Positions 43,216 to 51,293 of a stretch of DNA of 64,000 nt are shown here, one piece after another. Where the stretch lies: the NCBI GenBank assembly GCA_010202115.1, contig CP047917.1, forward strand, positions 248,001-312,000. Direction: 5' to 3'. Numbering within the stretch: position 1 is the stretch's first letter; the number at the start of each line of letters is the position of its first letter. The notes under the pieces were generated by a model. The model was not told where the DNA came from and ran no database searches. It saw only the letters and a list, made by a program, of their open reading frames with translations. This DNA is from Candidatus Saccharibacteria bacterium oral taxon 488 (GTDB lineage Bacteria; Patescibacteriota; Saccharimonadia; Saccharimonadales; Saccharimonadaceae). The position numbers were made by a program, and so were the translations under genes.

Positions 43216-44271
43216 TTAGGCTTCGCTGACCAGAATGTAGGTGGCCTTGGCGGAGCGTTGGAATTGCGGTTTGGCTTGCAAGTTGAGCAGAATGGTGGTT
43301 TCTTTAACTTGACGCTTGTCGAGGACGCGCTTCACGATTTCATCGCGGTGCAGCGGCTCGCCGGCCTCGCGTAGGACGCTGGCGATGATGTCGGCGACGG
43401 TACCGCGAGCGTAACCCCACGATTCGAGGGCATAAATACCGCGGCCGATCAGGACGAAGCGTTTGTCTTTGATGAGTTCGTTGTGGATGGCCTGGATGGT
43501 GACATCTTTGCGTTTGAAGTCGCTGTCCTTGATGGCTTTGGCAATGTCTGAGAAATGCATTGGCTGGCCGTTGCTATCAAGAATGACGAAGATCTTGTCA
43601 CGAATGGTTTTTGGGTTGACGAGCGGCCACTTGATCAGGCCCCACAGACCACGGAGATGGGCTAGTTTCTTGCTGATTGAGGCGAGTGCGGCAATGTTTG
43701 ATGGATGCTCGTAGTTGAGCGTTTTGTGTAGCTCCTCAGCGGTGACTGGCTGGCCATGTTGCTTGATGGCTTTGACAATTTCTTCGACTTGCTTCTTGAT
43801 ATTCTTCTCGTCGTTCGGCGTGCCGATGATGGCTGAGTGGTAATAGTCATCGTTCTCGGTGATGGTGTTGATCGATGGATTGAGCTCGGCGATAAAGGCG
43901 ACATGGGATCGTTCGCTATCGGTGACATCCCGGCCGAGGACATGCTTGGCGAGATTATGCAGTGGTGCGGCTCGGCCCATTTCCGACAGGTGTGAGGTGA
44001 CCATCTTCTCGGCCGCCGAGGCACTTGGTATGCCGCCATCAGCCACTAATAGGCGCAGGCGAACGAGGATAGCCTTCTCGAGCTGACGGACACGCTCACG
44101 CGTGATCCCGAGCATATCGCCAATCTGCTCCAGCGTCTCCTTATTGCCGTATAAACCAAAGCGACGGCTAATAATCTCTTTCTCGCGCTCTTGCGGAATC
44201 TGCGCCAAGACATCCTCGGCTGCTTGCCGAAGCTGCCTGTCTGGTGCGCTCTGTTCTTGTATGTCGCTCAT
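43216..44271 (-). CDS. Sigma-region-4 / HARE-HTH fusion regulator
   Basis: 351 aa. Residues about 20-75 are a sigma-70 region 4 (LAQIPQEREKEIISRRFGLY, TLEQIGDMLGITRERVRQLE) without regions 1-3, so it cannot be a complete sigma factor. The rest contains two winged-helix modules of HARE-HTH/RpoE-delta style, one around 215-290 (PMHFSDIAKAIKDSDFKRKD ... GIYALESWGY) and one at 295-351 (EPLHRDEIVKRVLDKRQVKE). It likely binds RNA polymerase or -35 DNA. It has the best promoter of the window and a leader of about 57 nt. Confidence 0.8.
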   Translation of the reverse strand: MSDIQEQSAPDRQLRQAAEDVLAQIPQEREKEIISRRFGLYGNKETLEQIGDMLGITRERVRQLEKAILVRLRLLVADGGIPSASAAEKMVTSHLSEMGRAAPLHNLAKHVLGRDVTDSERSHVAFIAELNPSINTITENDDYYHSAIIGTPNDEKNIKKQVEEIVKAIKQHGQPVTAEELHKTLNYEHPSNIAALASISKKLAHLRGLWGLIKWPLVNPKTIRDKIFVILDSNGQPMHFSDIAKAIKDSDFKRKDVTIQAIHNELIKDKRFVLIGRGIYALESWGYARGTVADIIASVLREAGEPLHRDEIVKRVLDKRQVKETTILLNLQAKPQFQRSAKATYILVSEA

Positions 44272-44511
44272 GGCTTTATGTTAAATCCTCTCTGCCTCAC
44301 CTCAGAAGTTATGTTGATATATGACGATATTGCTATTATACAATAAAATATTTTCGTGTCAAGCAAGTCGTGTAGTACGCCGTAATTATAGCATGTATTT
44401 AACAATTTTTGCAATGAAATGGTGTGATAGTTTTTAATTTTGTGAATTATGGGGATATGGTCTATACAGCACTAATAAAATGTGGCTTGATTGGGTTATT
44501 TTGTGGGTCAA
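44272..44511. other. Intergenic region sigma4/HARE - topA
   Basis: 240 bp holding the consensus promoter at 44335-44362 and AT-rich sequence. I see no gene; an open frame on the plus strand running into the topA 3' end is a shadow. Confidence 0.5.
44335..44362 (-). promoter_or_regulatory. Consensus promoter TTGACA-16-TATAAT
   Basis: On the minus strand -35 TTGACA at 44357-44362 and -10 TATAAT at 44335-44340, spacer 16 bp. Both hexamers match the sigma-70 consensus fully. It drives the sigma4/HARE gene. Confidence 0.85.
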
Positions 44512-47025
44512 TTACTTCTTTGAGCGGCTGCTTTTTCTCGGGGATTTGGATGGTTTGGTTGAGGTGCGGCCGCGGCGGGCGGGTTTCGCGGGTGCGACCT
44601 TCAGAAGCTCCAAGGCTTGCTCGTGAGTGATGGATTTCGGGTCGGTGTCTTTGGGGATCTTGGCGTTTTTGCTGCCGTCGGTGATGTACGGGCCAAAGCG
44701 GCCGTTGAGGACTTTGACGCCATCGCCGAAATTAGCGATATTCTTCTCGGCTTCGGCTTGGAGTTTGGCGGCGTAGAGTTCGCGGGCTGTTTCTAGGGTG
44801 ATGGTGTGTGGGTCTTCAGGCTTGATGGAAACGAAGAGTTTGCCGACTTGGATGTACGGGCCAAAGCGGCCGATGTTGGCTTTGATGTCTTGCCCGTCTT
44901 CGGTTTGACCGACGACGCGCGGTAGTTTGAACATTTCTAGTGCCTGCTCCAAAGTGACCGTTTCAATTTTCGCGCCCTTCGGTAGCGGTGCAAAGCGTGG
45001 CTTGTCCTCGTCGTCAGTGGCACCCAGTTGCAACATTGGGCCAAAGCGGCCAAAGCGGGCCAGGATTGGTTTGCCAGATTTTGGATCGATGCCGACTTCA
45101 CGGTTAGCGCCGACTTTACTGCGGTCGATGCCGCCTGATTGTTCAATCAATTTGTGAAACGGCGTGTAAAATCCGTGCAGCATGGTGCTTTTCGCTAGGT
45201 CAGCAGCGGCGATTTTATCAAATTCAGTTTCGACATTGGCGGTGAAATCATAGTCAACGATTTGCGTGAAATGGTCGGTCAAAAAGTCGGCGATTAGTTC
45301 CCCGCTTGGTGTTGGGATGAGCTTGCCGCGGGTGGAACCGGTTTTTTCTTGGACGATGTCACGGCTGACTTCCTCGCCGTTATAATTTAGGACGATGACG
45401 TCGCGCGGCTGGCCTTCGCTGTCGCCTTTTTCGACGTAGCCGCGGGTTTGCACGGTGTCGATGATGGTGGCGTAGGTGCTTGGCCGGCCGATACCGAGGT
45501 CTTCAAGCTTCTTGACGAGTGAACCTTCGGTGTAACGGGCCGGTGGCCGGGCGAAGATTTGGCGGGCGGTGATGTCGTGGGTTTCAAGTGTGTCGCCAGA
45601 GTGGAGCTTCGGCAAGAGTTCGTCTTTGCCGCCGCCGTAGACGCGCAGGAAGCCGTCAAAGGTGATGACTTCGCCTTTGGCTTCAAAGTGGAAACGCCCG
45701 AAAGAATTATCTGCCCCCTCCAAAACGGCTTCCGCACGCCGAGATTCTCTCTCCGATTCGTCTCGGGTGGCTGCGGAACTCGCTTCGCTCAGACAGTCCT
45801 CGCCGCGCCGCGCCTCATCGTCATTCAACTCTCGGGTTTGTGCAGATGTTTTGTCGTGAGTAGATAATTCTCTGCCTTCAATGTTAATCGTCACTGTCGT
45901 CTTCTCCAATTTCGCTGCCGACATTTGTGATGCCAGGGTGCGGCGACGGATGAGGTCGTAGAGTTTTTGGTCGTATTCGTTGGAGGTGACGGTTTCGCGG
46001 GTGATGTCGGTCGGGCGGATGGCTTCGTGGGCTTCTTGGGCTGAGGCGGATTTGGTTTTGAATTTGCGCACAGTCGAATAATCCGGGCCGTACAGCCGCT
46101 TGATAAAATCAGTGGCGCTGGCGATGGCCTGCCCGCTCAGATTGACCGAGTCAGTACGCATGTAGGTGATCTTACCATCCTGGTAGAGCCGCTGGGCTGA
46201 AGCCATGGTGGCTTTGGAACTGAAACCAAGCTTGGCGTTAGCCTCCTGTTGCAAGGTCGAGGTCGTGAACGGTGCGGCTGGGTTGCGGGTGCCAGGCGTT
46301 TTCGAGATATCGTTGACGGTGAATGTGGCTGGCTTGAGGCTAGTTAGGAATTCACGCGCAGTCTCTTCGGAATCAAATTTCTGGTTGAGCTCGGCTTTGA
46401 ATTCTTGGTTGTCGTGGATAAATATGGCGGTCACCTTGAACTGCGAGCTGCCCTCGAACTTCATAATTTCTCGTTCGCGCTCGACCAGCAGCCGCACTGC
46501 CGGGCTCTGGACGCGGCCAGCCGACTTGCCGCCTGGTACTTTTTGCCAGACCACTGGACTGAGCTCAAAGCCAACCAATCGGTCGAGAATCTGCCGTGCC
46601 TGCTGGGCTTGTACCAGATTCATATCAACAGTGCGTGGATTTTTGATAGCGGTGGTGATAGCATCCTTGGTGATCTCGTGAAAGACGATGCGCTTGGTCG
46701 TCTCGATCGGTAGATTCAGCACTTTACAGAGATGCCAGGCAATCGCCTCCCCTTCGCGGTCTTCATCGGTGGCTAGCCAGACGTTGTCTTTACCGACGGC
46801 CTTGACGTTTTTCTTTAGCTCGGTGATGACTTTCTTTTTTTCGGGATCAACTTCGTAGACGGCAAAAAAATCATTCGCCACATCAATTGGCGGTGTGCCG
46901 TCCTTGGTTTTTTTGACGATTGAGCGGATGTGCCCCACGCTTGATAAGACATGAAAATCCTTGCCCAAATATTTCTCAATGGTTTTGGCTTTGGCTGGTG
47001 ACTCGACGATGACGAGATTTTTCAT
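44512..47025 (-). CDS. topA: DNA topoisomerase I
   Basis: Relaxes negative supercoils. 837 aa: Toprim domain (VIVESPAKAKTIEKYLG, ATDEDREGEAIAWHL), catalytic Tyr in ITYMRTDSVNL, later GRPSTYATIIDTV, and several C-terminal GRFGPY-type repeats (zinc ribbons replaced by topo-C modules), ending in a basic tail. About 50 residues between EGREL and FHFEAKGE are foreign in style and coincide with a palindromic element at 45704-45870. TATAAT (minus, 47034-47039) ends 8 nt before the ATG. Confidence 0.96.
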   Translation of the reverse strand: MKNLVIVESPAKAKTIEKYLGKDFHVLSSVGHIRSIVKKTKDGTPPIDVANDFFAVYEVDPEKKKVITELKKNVKAVGKDNVWLATDEDREGEAIAWHLCKVLNLPIETTKRIVFHEITKDAITTAIKNPRTVDMNLVQAQQARQILDRLVGFELSPVVWQKVPGGKSAGRVQSPAVRLLVEREREIMKFEGSSQFKVTAIFIHDNQEFKAELNQKFDSEETAREFLTSLKPATFTVNDISKTPGTRNPAAPFTTSTLQQEANAKLGFSSKATMASAQRLYQDGKITYMRTDSVNLSGQAIASATDFIKRLYGPDYSTVRKFKTKSASAQEAHEAIRPTDITRETVTSNEYDQKLYDLIRRRTLASQMSAAKLEKTTVTINIEGRELSTHDKTSAQTRELNDDEARRGEDCLSEASSAATRDESERESRRAEAVLEGADNSFGRFHFEAKGEVITFDGFLRVYGGGKDELLPKLHSGDTLETHDITARQIFARPPARYTEGSLVKKLEDLGIGRPSTYATIIDTVQTRGYVEKGDSEGQPRDVIVLNYNGEEVSRDIVQEKTGSTRGKLIPTPSGELIADFLTDHFTQIVDYDFTANVETEFDKIAAADLAKSTMLHGFYTPFHKLIEQSGGIDRSKVGANREVGIDPKSGKPILARFGRFGPMLQLGATDDEDKPRFAPLPKGAKIETVTLEQALEMFKLPRVVGQTEDGQDIKANIGRFGPYIQVGKLFVSIKPEDPHTITLETARELYAAKLQAEAEKNIANFGDGVKVLNGRFGPYITDGSKNAKIPKDTDPKSITHEQALELLKVAPAKPARRGRTSTKPSKSPRKSSRSKK
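45704..45870. repeat. Palindromic element inside topA
   Basis: Ends GAATTATCT and AGATAATTC are a perfect terminal inverted repeat; 9 bp further in, AAAAC is matched by GTTTT, and GCACGCCGAGA / TCTCGGGTTTGTGC extend the symmetry. 167 bp, read through in frame, encoding a Glu/Arg/Ser-rich insert. An internal hairpin (CCGCACGCCGAGA with TCTCGGGTGGCTGCGG) is also present. Confidence 0.75.
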
Positions 47026-47046
47026 AACTCTATATTATATCAAATC

Positions 47047-47123
47047 ACCTCGCAACCACAACCGCCGAGGGTGTTTCTCGGTGGCTCTGGTTGCGAGGAC
47101 AGAGAGATGGGTCTGTCCTCTGA
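47047..47123. repeat. Tandem hairpins between topA and its upstream neighbour
   Basis: CCTCGCAACC...CCGAG pairs with CTCGG...GGTTGCGAGG (22-bp imperfect stem, 47047-47097), followed by GAGGACAGA/TCTGTCCTC. No T run follows on either strand. It may end the minus-strand gene at 47130 or be a palindromic element. Confidence 0.65.
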
Positions 47124-47129
47124 GGGGCG

Positions 47130-47531
47130 CTAGATGAGTCTAACGATACTCTCTTCCTCGAGCAACTCTTCGAGGAGATCATGGTATCTCAGAAGCTTAT
47201 CTTCATCCCCTGTAATAACGGCATCGTGGAGGAGTTGTTCGTACTGTGCTTTGCGCATAGTATAGCACCACTTCCTGACATTACCGGCAAAATCACCAGT
47301 AATTCGCCAGGTGCCAGTGCCGAAACAGTCGAGCAGAACCTCGGCCACGACTACGGGTTTACTACCACTAGCTCTAAAGCCAAAAGTACACTCATTGATG
47401 GCCCATGCGGCTTCCACGCTGCTGTTTTGGATTATTTGCCACAGGTGCTCATTGCGGAGTTTTTTACTGGTATGAACAGTGATATCACCGCCCGTAACGT
47501 TGATGACGAAGAAATCATCATAGTCCGCCAT
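47130..47531 (-). CDS. Hypothetical small acidic protein
   Basis: 133 aa from ATG 47531 (MADYDDFFVINVTGGD), with SD GAAGG 7 nt upstream; no family recognised. The N-terminal half is beta-like, the C-terminal half is helical and ends with a Glu-rich LEELLEEESIV. It has a strong promoter (47617) and an about 80-nt leader with hairpin CCAGA-AAG-TCTGG, a layout shared with the small genes at 56968 and 58445. Confidence 0.7.
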   Translation of the reverse strand: MADYDDFFVINVTGGDITVHTSKKLRNEHLWQIIQNSSVEAAWAINECTFGFRASGSKPVVVAEVLLDCFGTGTWRITGDFAGNVRKWCYTMRKAQYEQLLHDAVITGDEDKLLRYHDLLEELLEEESIVRLI

Positions 47532-47616
47532 GTCAGACCTTCTCTCTCTGTCCGAATTGTCAACACCCAGACTTTCTGGATGGACGAATCTTCGTTTTCT
47601 GAACGAAAATCTGATA

Positions 47617-47645
47617 TATATATCAATTATTGGATAAAAAGTCAA
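47617..47645 (-). promoter_or_regulatory. Promoter TTGACT-17-TATATA
   Basis: On the minus strand -35 TTGACT (47640-47645), spacer starting TTTTTATCC, -10 TATATA (47617-47622). Overlaps the stop codon of the CDP-alcohol transferase gene. Same class as at 6376, 49691, 57397 and 58890. Confidence 0.78.
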
Positions 47646-48289
47646 GCCTCTGGCGTATCATCATCACTATTACCACCAAAAATGGCTCGTTTGACATATG
47701 TGTATGAGGCATGAGCAGCAAGTGGTAACGAGGCGATAAATGCAGTGCGGCCAACTCTGCGGAGGGTTTCGGCCAGCTCTGATTTATCGTTATGTTCGGC
47801 GGTGTAGGCGCCCGCGTAGGCAAATAATGCCAGCGTCTCACCGGCCATGGCTAGTTTGCCGGATTTTGTCGGGCGCGTTTCACCCTTGTGTTTACTGCGG
47901 TAATTGGCGATGCCTGTTGCGGCGGCATTTATCGTGTTTAACACGGCGATGGTGCCGATAACCGATTTTGGCGCTGCGCCTTTTTTCAGCATTTCATAGA
48001 GCAGTTTGAGCGTGACCACTTTATCGGTGATCGCGTCAACGGCCGCGCCAACATTACTCGTTTGTCCTGTTGCGCGGGCGACCGCTCCGTCGGCAACATC
48101 GAGCGTTCGCCCAATGATCACCCGCACCAAGCCAGAAACCTCCTCAAGGTTTTCCGCACCGTCCCATGTCAACTTTCCACCCGCTAGACTCATCGCATTA
48201 GGGATGGTCAAGGCGTCCCTAATCAAGGTGGTGATGTCACCGTCATTGACCGCTTTGCTGCCAGATACCAGTTCCCGACCTGCCTTCAT
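47642..48289 (-). CDS. CDP-alcohol phosphatidyltransferase
   Basis: 215 aa phospholipid synthase of the PgsA type. The signature D-G-x2-A-R-x8-G-x3-D-x3-D is complete in DGAVARATGQTSNVGAAVDA followed by ITDK. The hydrophobic helices are weaker than usual and the N-terminus is soluble. It likely makes phosphatidylglycerophosphate or a related lipid. 47 bp downstream of dprA, possibly cotranscribed. Confidence 0.85.
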   Translation of the reverse strand: MKAGRELVSGSKAVNDGDITTLIRDALTIPNAMSLAGGKLTWDGAENLEEVSGLVRVIIGRTLDVADGAVARATGQTSNVGAAVDAITDKVVTLKLLYEMLKKGAAPKSVIGTIAVLNTINAAATGIANYRSKHKGETRPTKSGKLAMAGETLALFAYAGAYTAEHNDKSELAETLRRVGRTAFIASLPLAAHASYTYVKRAIFGGNSDDDTPEA

Positions 48290-48336
48290 AAGCCGTAGCC
48301 TATCATCAATTTGTCAAATTGGCAATATTATCGCGA

Positions 48337-49209
48337 TTATCGTAGCGCCCAATTATTCGCCCCAAGCGGCTTGATCACGCCGTTGATCTCTAGCATGGTT
48401 AGTGCCGTGGCGAAGTCGGCTGGGTTGAGGCCGGATTGTTGCTGCAGTTGGTCGCCGTCTCTGAGGCCGGTCCGGAGTAAGTCGATGATAGTGTTTTCGG
48501 CCGGGGTTTCACCGAGGGGGATGACGGCTTGGTCGGTGGCAGATTGAGTGGTTGACGGGGCGATGACATCGAGGATGTCTGTGGCAGTGGTGGCGACGAG
48601 GGCGCCTTGTTTGAGTAGCGCGTTGCAGCCTGCAGAGAGTGGACTGGTGATGTTGCCTGGCACGGCAAAGACGTCGCGGCCTTGGGATAAGGCGTGGGCG
48701 GCGGTGTTGAGCGTGCCGCTGCGCTCGGCGGCCTCGGTGATGATGACGGCGTCGGCTAGTCCTGATACCAAGCGGTTGCGCTCTAAAAAGCTCCAGCGAT
48801 TGACGACTTTACCGTCGCCTTTTTTCCACTCGGATAGAATAGCGCCGCCATTTTTTATGATGTTCATGGCTAATTTGTAATTGGTTTGCGGCGAGATATC
48901 AGGTAGTTCATTGGGGATAACGCCGATGACCGTGCCGCCAGCCTCCAGGGCGGTCTTCTGGGCAATGCCGTCGATGCCGAGTGCCAAGCCGCTAACGATG
49001 ATGCAGCCGGCTGTTGCTAGGTCGCTCGCCAGCTGCTCGGTCACTTCCCGGCCGTACGCCGAGGGCTTGCGTGAGCCAACGATTGCCACGACCGGTGCGC
49101 CGCTATCTGGCAAATTTCCCATGAAACACAAGCTTTTCGGTGGATTAGCAATACTTGCCAACCTCTGGGTAAAAATATGCTCATCTGGACGGATTCTATT
49201 GATTTCCAT
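48337..49209 (-). CDS. dprA: DNA processing protein DprA
   Basis: Loads RecA on incoming single-stranded DNA in natural transformation. Rossmann core with VAIVGSRKPSAYG, IVSGLALGIDGIAQKTALE, NRLVSGLADAVIITEA, AGCNALLKQGA; a C-terminal winged helix follows. The start at 49209 (MEINRIRPDEHIF) is favoured over 49236: minus-strand TTGACA (49238-49243) with a TATCAC -10 puts transcription start within a few bases of it. The N-terminal SAM domain of longer DprA proteins is absent. Confidence 0.93.
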   Translation of the reverse strand: MEINRIRPDEHIFTQRLASIANPPKSLCFMGNLPDSGAPVVAIVGSRKPSAYGREVTEQLASDLATAGCIIVSGLALGIDGIAQKTALEAGGTVIGVIPNELPDISPQTNYKLAMNIIKNGGAILSEWKKGDGKVVNRWSFLERNRLVSGLADAVIITEAAERSGTLNTAAHALSQGRDVFAVPGNITSPLSAGCNALLKQGALVATTATDILDVIAPSTTQSATDQAVIPLGETPAENTIIDLLRTGLRDGDQLQQQSGLNPADFATALTMLEINGVIKPLGANNWALR

Positions 49210-49229
49210 GACTTTTGTGATAAAAAGTA

Positions 49230-49258
49230 TTGACATGTTGTCAAATGCTTGCTATAAT
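49230..49258 (+). promoter_or_regulatory. Perfect consensus promoter TTGACA-17-TGCTATAAT
   Basis: -35 TTGACA (49230-49235), 17-bp spacer ending TGC, -10 TATAAT (49253-49258). No ORF starts behind it; it drives the noncoding transcript up to the terminator at 49540. It overlaps the dprA promoter on the other strand. Confidence 0.85.
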
Positions 49259-49264
49259 CAGGAG

Positions 49265-49579
49265 CGATTGGTTAGTTAAAGCGCTAATCAAAAGCACCTT
49301 ATACCCCCTATTCTAACTAATATGTTAGGTTGCGCGCAATGGCATTAAGTATTCTTACCCTCCACTTTTTGCGATTCAACGTTACGCGCATACTAACCCC
49401 TTTAACTGCCCTTTTTTTGAAGGCGACCTCTGTTAAGGTGAGCACTGGATGGTGTTGATATTATAATCAGGCGCGGACTTTTGGAGTTTTAGTCACGACG
49501 CTTCACTGAGACGGGAGCTCGGGTGGGTTGAAGGGTAACAAAGCGCCAGGTGATGCCCACCCTTACCTGGCGCTTTTTT
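49265..49579 (+). ncRNA. Orphan noncoding RNA of about 315 nt
   Basis: Bounded by a perfect sigma-70 promoter and a 12-bp GC-rich terminator. Internal helices include CTAAC/GTTAG and the palindrome TTGCGCGCAA. A second -10 (TATAAT, 49462-49467) is followed by the same CAGGxGCG as the first (49253-49267), so a shorter nested transcript of about 110 nt is possible. A 39-codon ORF (ATG 49339) lacks an SD. Motifs of RNase P, tmRNA and SRP RNA are not seen; 6S-like RNA remains possible. Confidence 0.65.
49540..49579 (+). terminator. Strong terminator of the orphan RNA
   Basis: Perfect 12-bp stem AAAGCGCCAGGT/ACCTGGCGCTTT, 13-nt loop, then a T run. Confidence 0.93.
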
Positions 49580-49690
49580 AGTTGGGTTTTTAATGTGATC
49601 TTGCACCGTGTAAGTGAAGATTGGGCGTGAATTAGTGTGAGGTGACCTGCCGGAAAGCGAGACGTTAGACGAATATGCGTGAGCATAATA

Positions 49691-49719
49691 TTGACTTTTT
49701 GTCTCTAAAATAGTATAGT
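49691..49719 (+). promoter_or_regulatory. Promoter TTGACT-17-TATAGT
   Basis: -35 TTGACT (49691-49696), spacer beginning TTTTGTC, -10 TATAGT (49714-49719), which ends 8 nt before ATG 49728. Confidence 0.78.
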
Positions 49720-49727
49720 GAATATAT

Positions 49728-50711
49728 ATGACGCAGATAATTGAGCACGATACGTTAGTCAAGTTAAGCCAAGAGCGCCCGTTGGTGTTTCGAGCCCAAG
49801 CGGCCGCCGTCTTGGCACGTGTGCCGCGGCGATTTCGACGAGATGCGCGGGTGCTGAATCGTAGCAAGCGCACGATGCATGACATGTTGACGGCGTGGCG
49901 GGACGAATGGTTGCCGAGGCTAGAGACGATCACCTCGGCGCATAACGCGACAATGTTGCAACAAGCCTTGCGGGAGGATTTACTGGCCGAGACGTCGTCG
50001 CAGCAACGGCTGATCGCCATGATGATACCGGTGCGGCTTGAGGAGGAGCGACTGGCCTTTGCGGGGTCGCAGTTTGCGTCAAAGCGAGAGAAAAAGCCGT
50101 ATCAGCGGACGCTGGCGTTTACCCAGCAGCCAATCGAGGTCTGTCGGCAGCAGGTTGAAGATTTTATGAGGTACGAACTGTACCGGGCGGTGCTCTCTGA
50201 GGTCGGTGTGACTGTGGTGGACAAGCAGGCCTGGGGGCTGGTGCGATGCTGGCAGCGGCTGCGGGCCGGCCGTCAGGTCAAGAAACTGCGGCGCGAGGTA
50301 ACGAGGTGCTTGGCGGCAATTGAGCGAGAAATGGCGGCGATTGAGCAGGAGCGCGGCGGCTTGGCGGCCCGGCTGTTCGGGCTGAATATTGATTATGTGA
50401 CGGTACTAGCAGCGCGACAGGAGTATGAAAAGGCGCTGGGTCGGCTGAGTAAAAAAGCGGCCGAGAGCCCAGCCAAGCGGCTGGCGCTATATGAGAAAAA
50501 GACCGAAGCGATTCGCGAGGAGTACCTCGACACGGTGCCAGGCGTGGCGAATTTGTCAGAGGCGCAGCGGGCGGTCAAGGAAATTGATTCGGTGCTGCTG
50601 GCGATTTTTGACCTAGACGCGACAGCACGCAACGAACTGATGAGTGCGTTCAAGCGCTACCGGATGCTGACGCGTGAGCGGGATGTGCTACGGGCGAAGC
50701 TTGAGGTGTAG
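49728..50711 (+). CDS. Hypothetical helical protein
   Basis: Not recognised. 327 aa, rich in Arg, Glu, Ala and Leu, predicted almost fully helical with coiled coils at about 155-215 and 225-300; no membrane span or signal. The N-terminal part contains several basic clusters (RVPRRFRRDARVLNRSKR) that could bind nucleic acid. An 18-bp match to the recurring GCGACAATGTTGCAACAA lies at 49947-49964. Confidence 0.65.
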   Translation: MTQIIEHDTLVKLSQERPLVFRAQAAAVLARVPRRFRRDARVLNRSKRTMHDMLTAWRDEWLPRLETITSAHNATMLQQALREDLLAETSSQQRLIAMMIPVRLEEERLAFAGSQFASKREKKPYQRTLAFTQQPIEVCRQQVEDFMRYELYRAVLSEVGVTVVDKQAWGLVRCWQRLRAGRQVKKLRREVTRCLAAIEREMAAIEQERGGLAARLFGLNIDYVTVLAARQEYEKALGRLSKKAAESPAKRLALYEKKTEAIREEYLDTVPGVANLSEAQRAVKEIDSVLLAIFDLDATARNELMSAFKRYRMLTRERDVLRAKLEV

Positions 50712-50776
50712 TTTGTAGGAGAGATATCGGGCCCCGTGTGGTTCGTTGGAATTGAGATAGCTGCTGCCGCGGCTGA

Positions 50777-51226
50777 TTAGGCTTGGCTCGTCGTTTCGGT
50801 TGAGCCAGGCTGCGTATCGCCAGCTGCCATGCAGGTCTGGCACACTCCTTCAAGTTCAAAGTGGTGGCGCTCGACACGGAAGTGATGGCGCTGGCCGATC
50901 AAGGCAATGAGCCGCTCTAGCTCTGGTGTCTCCAGCGGTTCGGCGTTATGACAGCGTGTGCAGTAGAGGTGGTGATGATGTTTGATGAATGGCTCGGCGA
51001 GCTCATAACGGACTTTCCAACCGATGTGGATGGTGTTAATGACGTGGAGCTCGTGAAAGGTTTCGAGAATGCGATAGATGCTGGTGCGGTTGGTGTTCGG
51101 GCAGCGCTTGGCGATTTCGGCGATGGTCAGTGGCACGTCGATGGATTCGAGTGCCGTAAAGACTTCGCAGCGTGATTTGGTCAGGCGAAGGTCGGCTTGG
51201 CGAAAGATGTCGCGTAAGGTATCCAT
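50777..51226 (-). CDS. Fur-family metal regulator, Zur/PerR-like
   Basis: 149 aa. Winged helix (about 8-75: LTKSRCEVFTALESIDVPLT, NRTSIYRILETFHEL), a His-rich hinge (HHHH at 83-86) and two CxxC pairs (Cys89/92 in CTRC and Cys129/132 in CQTC) for structural zinc. Neighbours suggest zinc sensing. Start ATG 51226: TACAAT on the minus strand (51233-51238) ends 6 nt before it. A palindrome at 51242-51266 overlies its -35 region, so autoregulation is likely. Its C-terminal tail is Thr/Ser-rich. Confidence 0.9.
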   Translation of the reverse strand: MDTLRDIFRQADLRLTKSRCEVFTALESIDVPLTIAEIAKRCPNTNRTSIYRILETFHELHVINTIHIGWKVRYELAEPFIKHHHHLYCTRCHNAEPLETPELERLIALIGQRHHFRVERHHFELEGVCQTCMAAGDTQPGSTETTSQA

Positions 51227-51241
51227 GTCGCAATTGTAGCA

Positions 51242-51266
51242 CTTATTGCGACAAAATTGCAATAAG
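51242..51266. promoter_or_regulatory. Putative Zur box shared by divergent promoters
   Basis: CTTATTGCGACA / AATTGCAATAAG form a 25-bp inverted repeat. It covers the -35 position of the regulator promoter (minus) and of the nicotianamine-synthase-like promoter (plus; -10 CATACT 51280-51285). Similar palindromes occur at 52077-52095 and 55124-55150. Confidence 0.7.
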
Positions 51267-51293
51267 CTATACAATACGCCATACTGATGAGCT

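Noticed and set aside
44424..44630. Plus-strand 68-codon ORF near the topA 3' end
   Set aside because: It runs into the antisense of topA and has no SD.
49339..49461. 39-codon ORF inside the orphan RNA
   Set aside because: No SD, not at the transcript start, and composition is ambiguous; kept only as a note.
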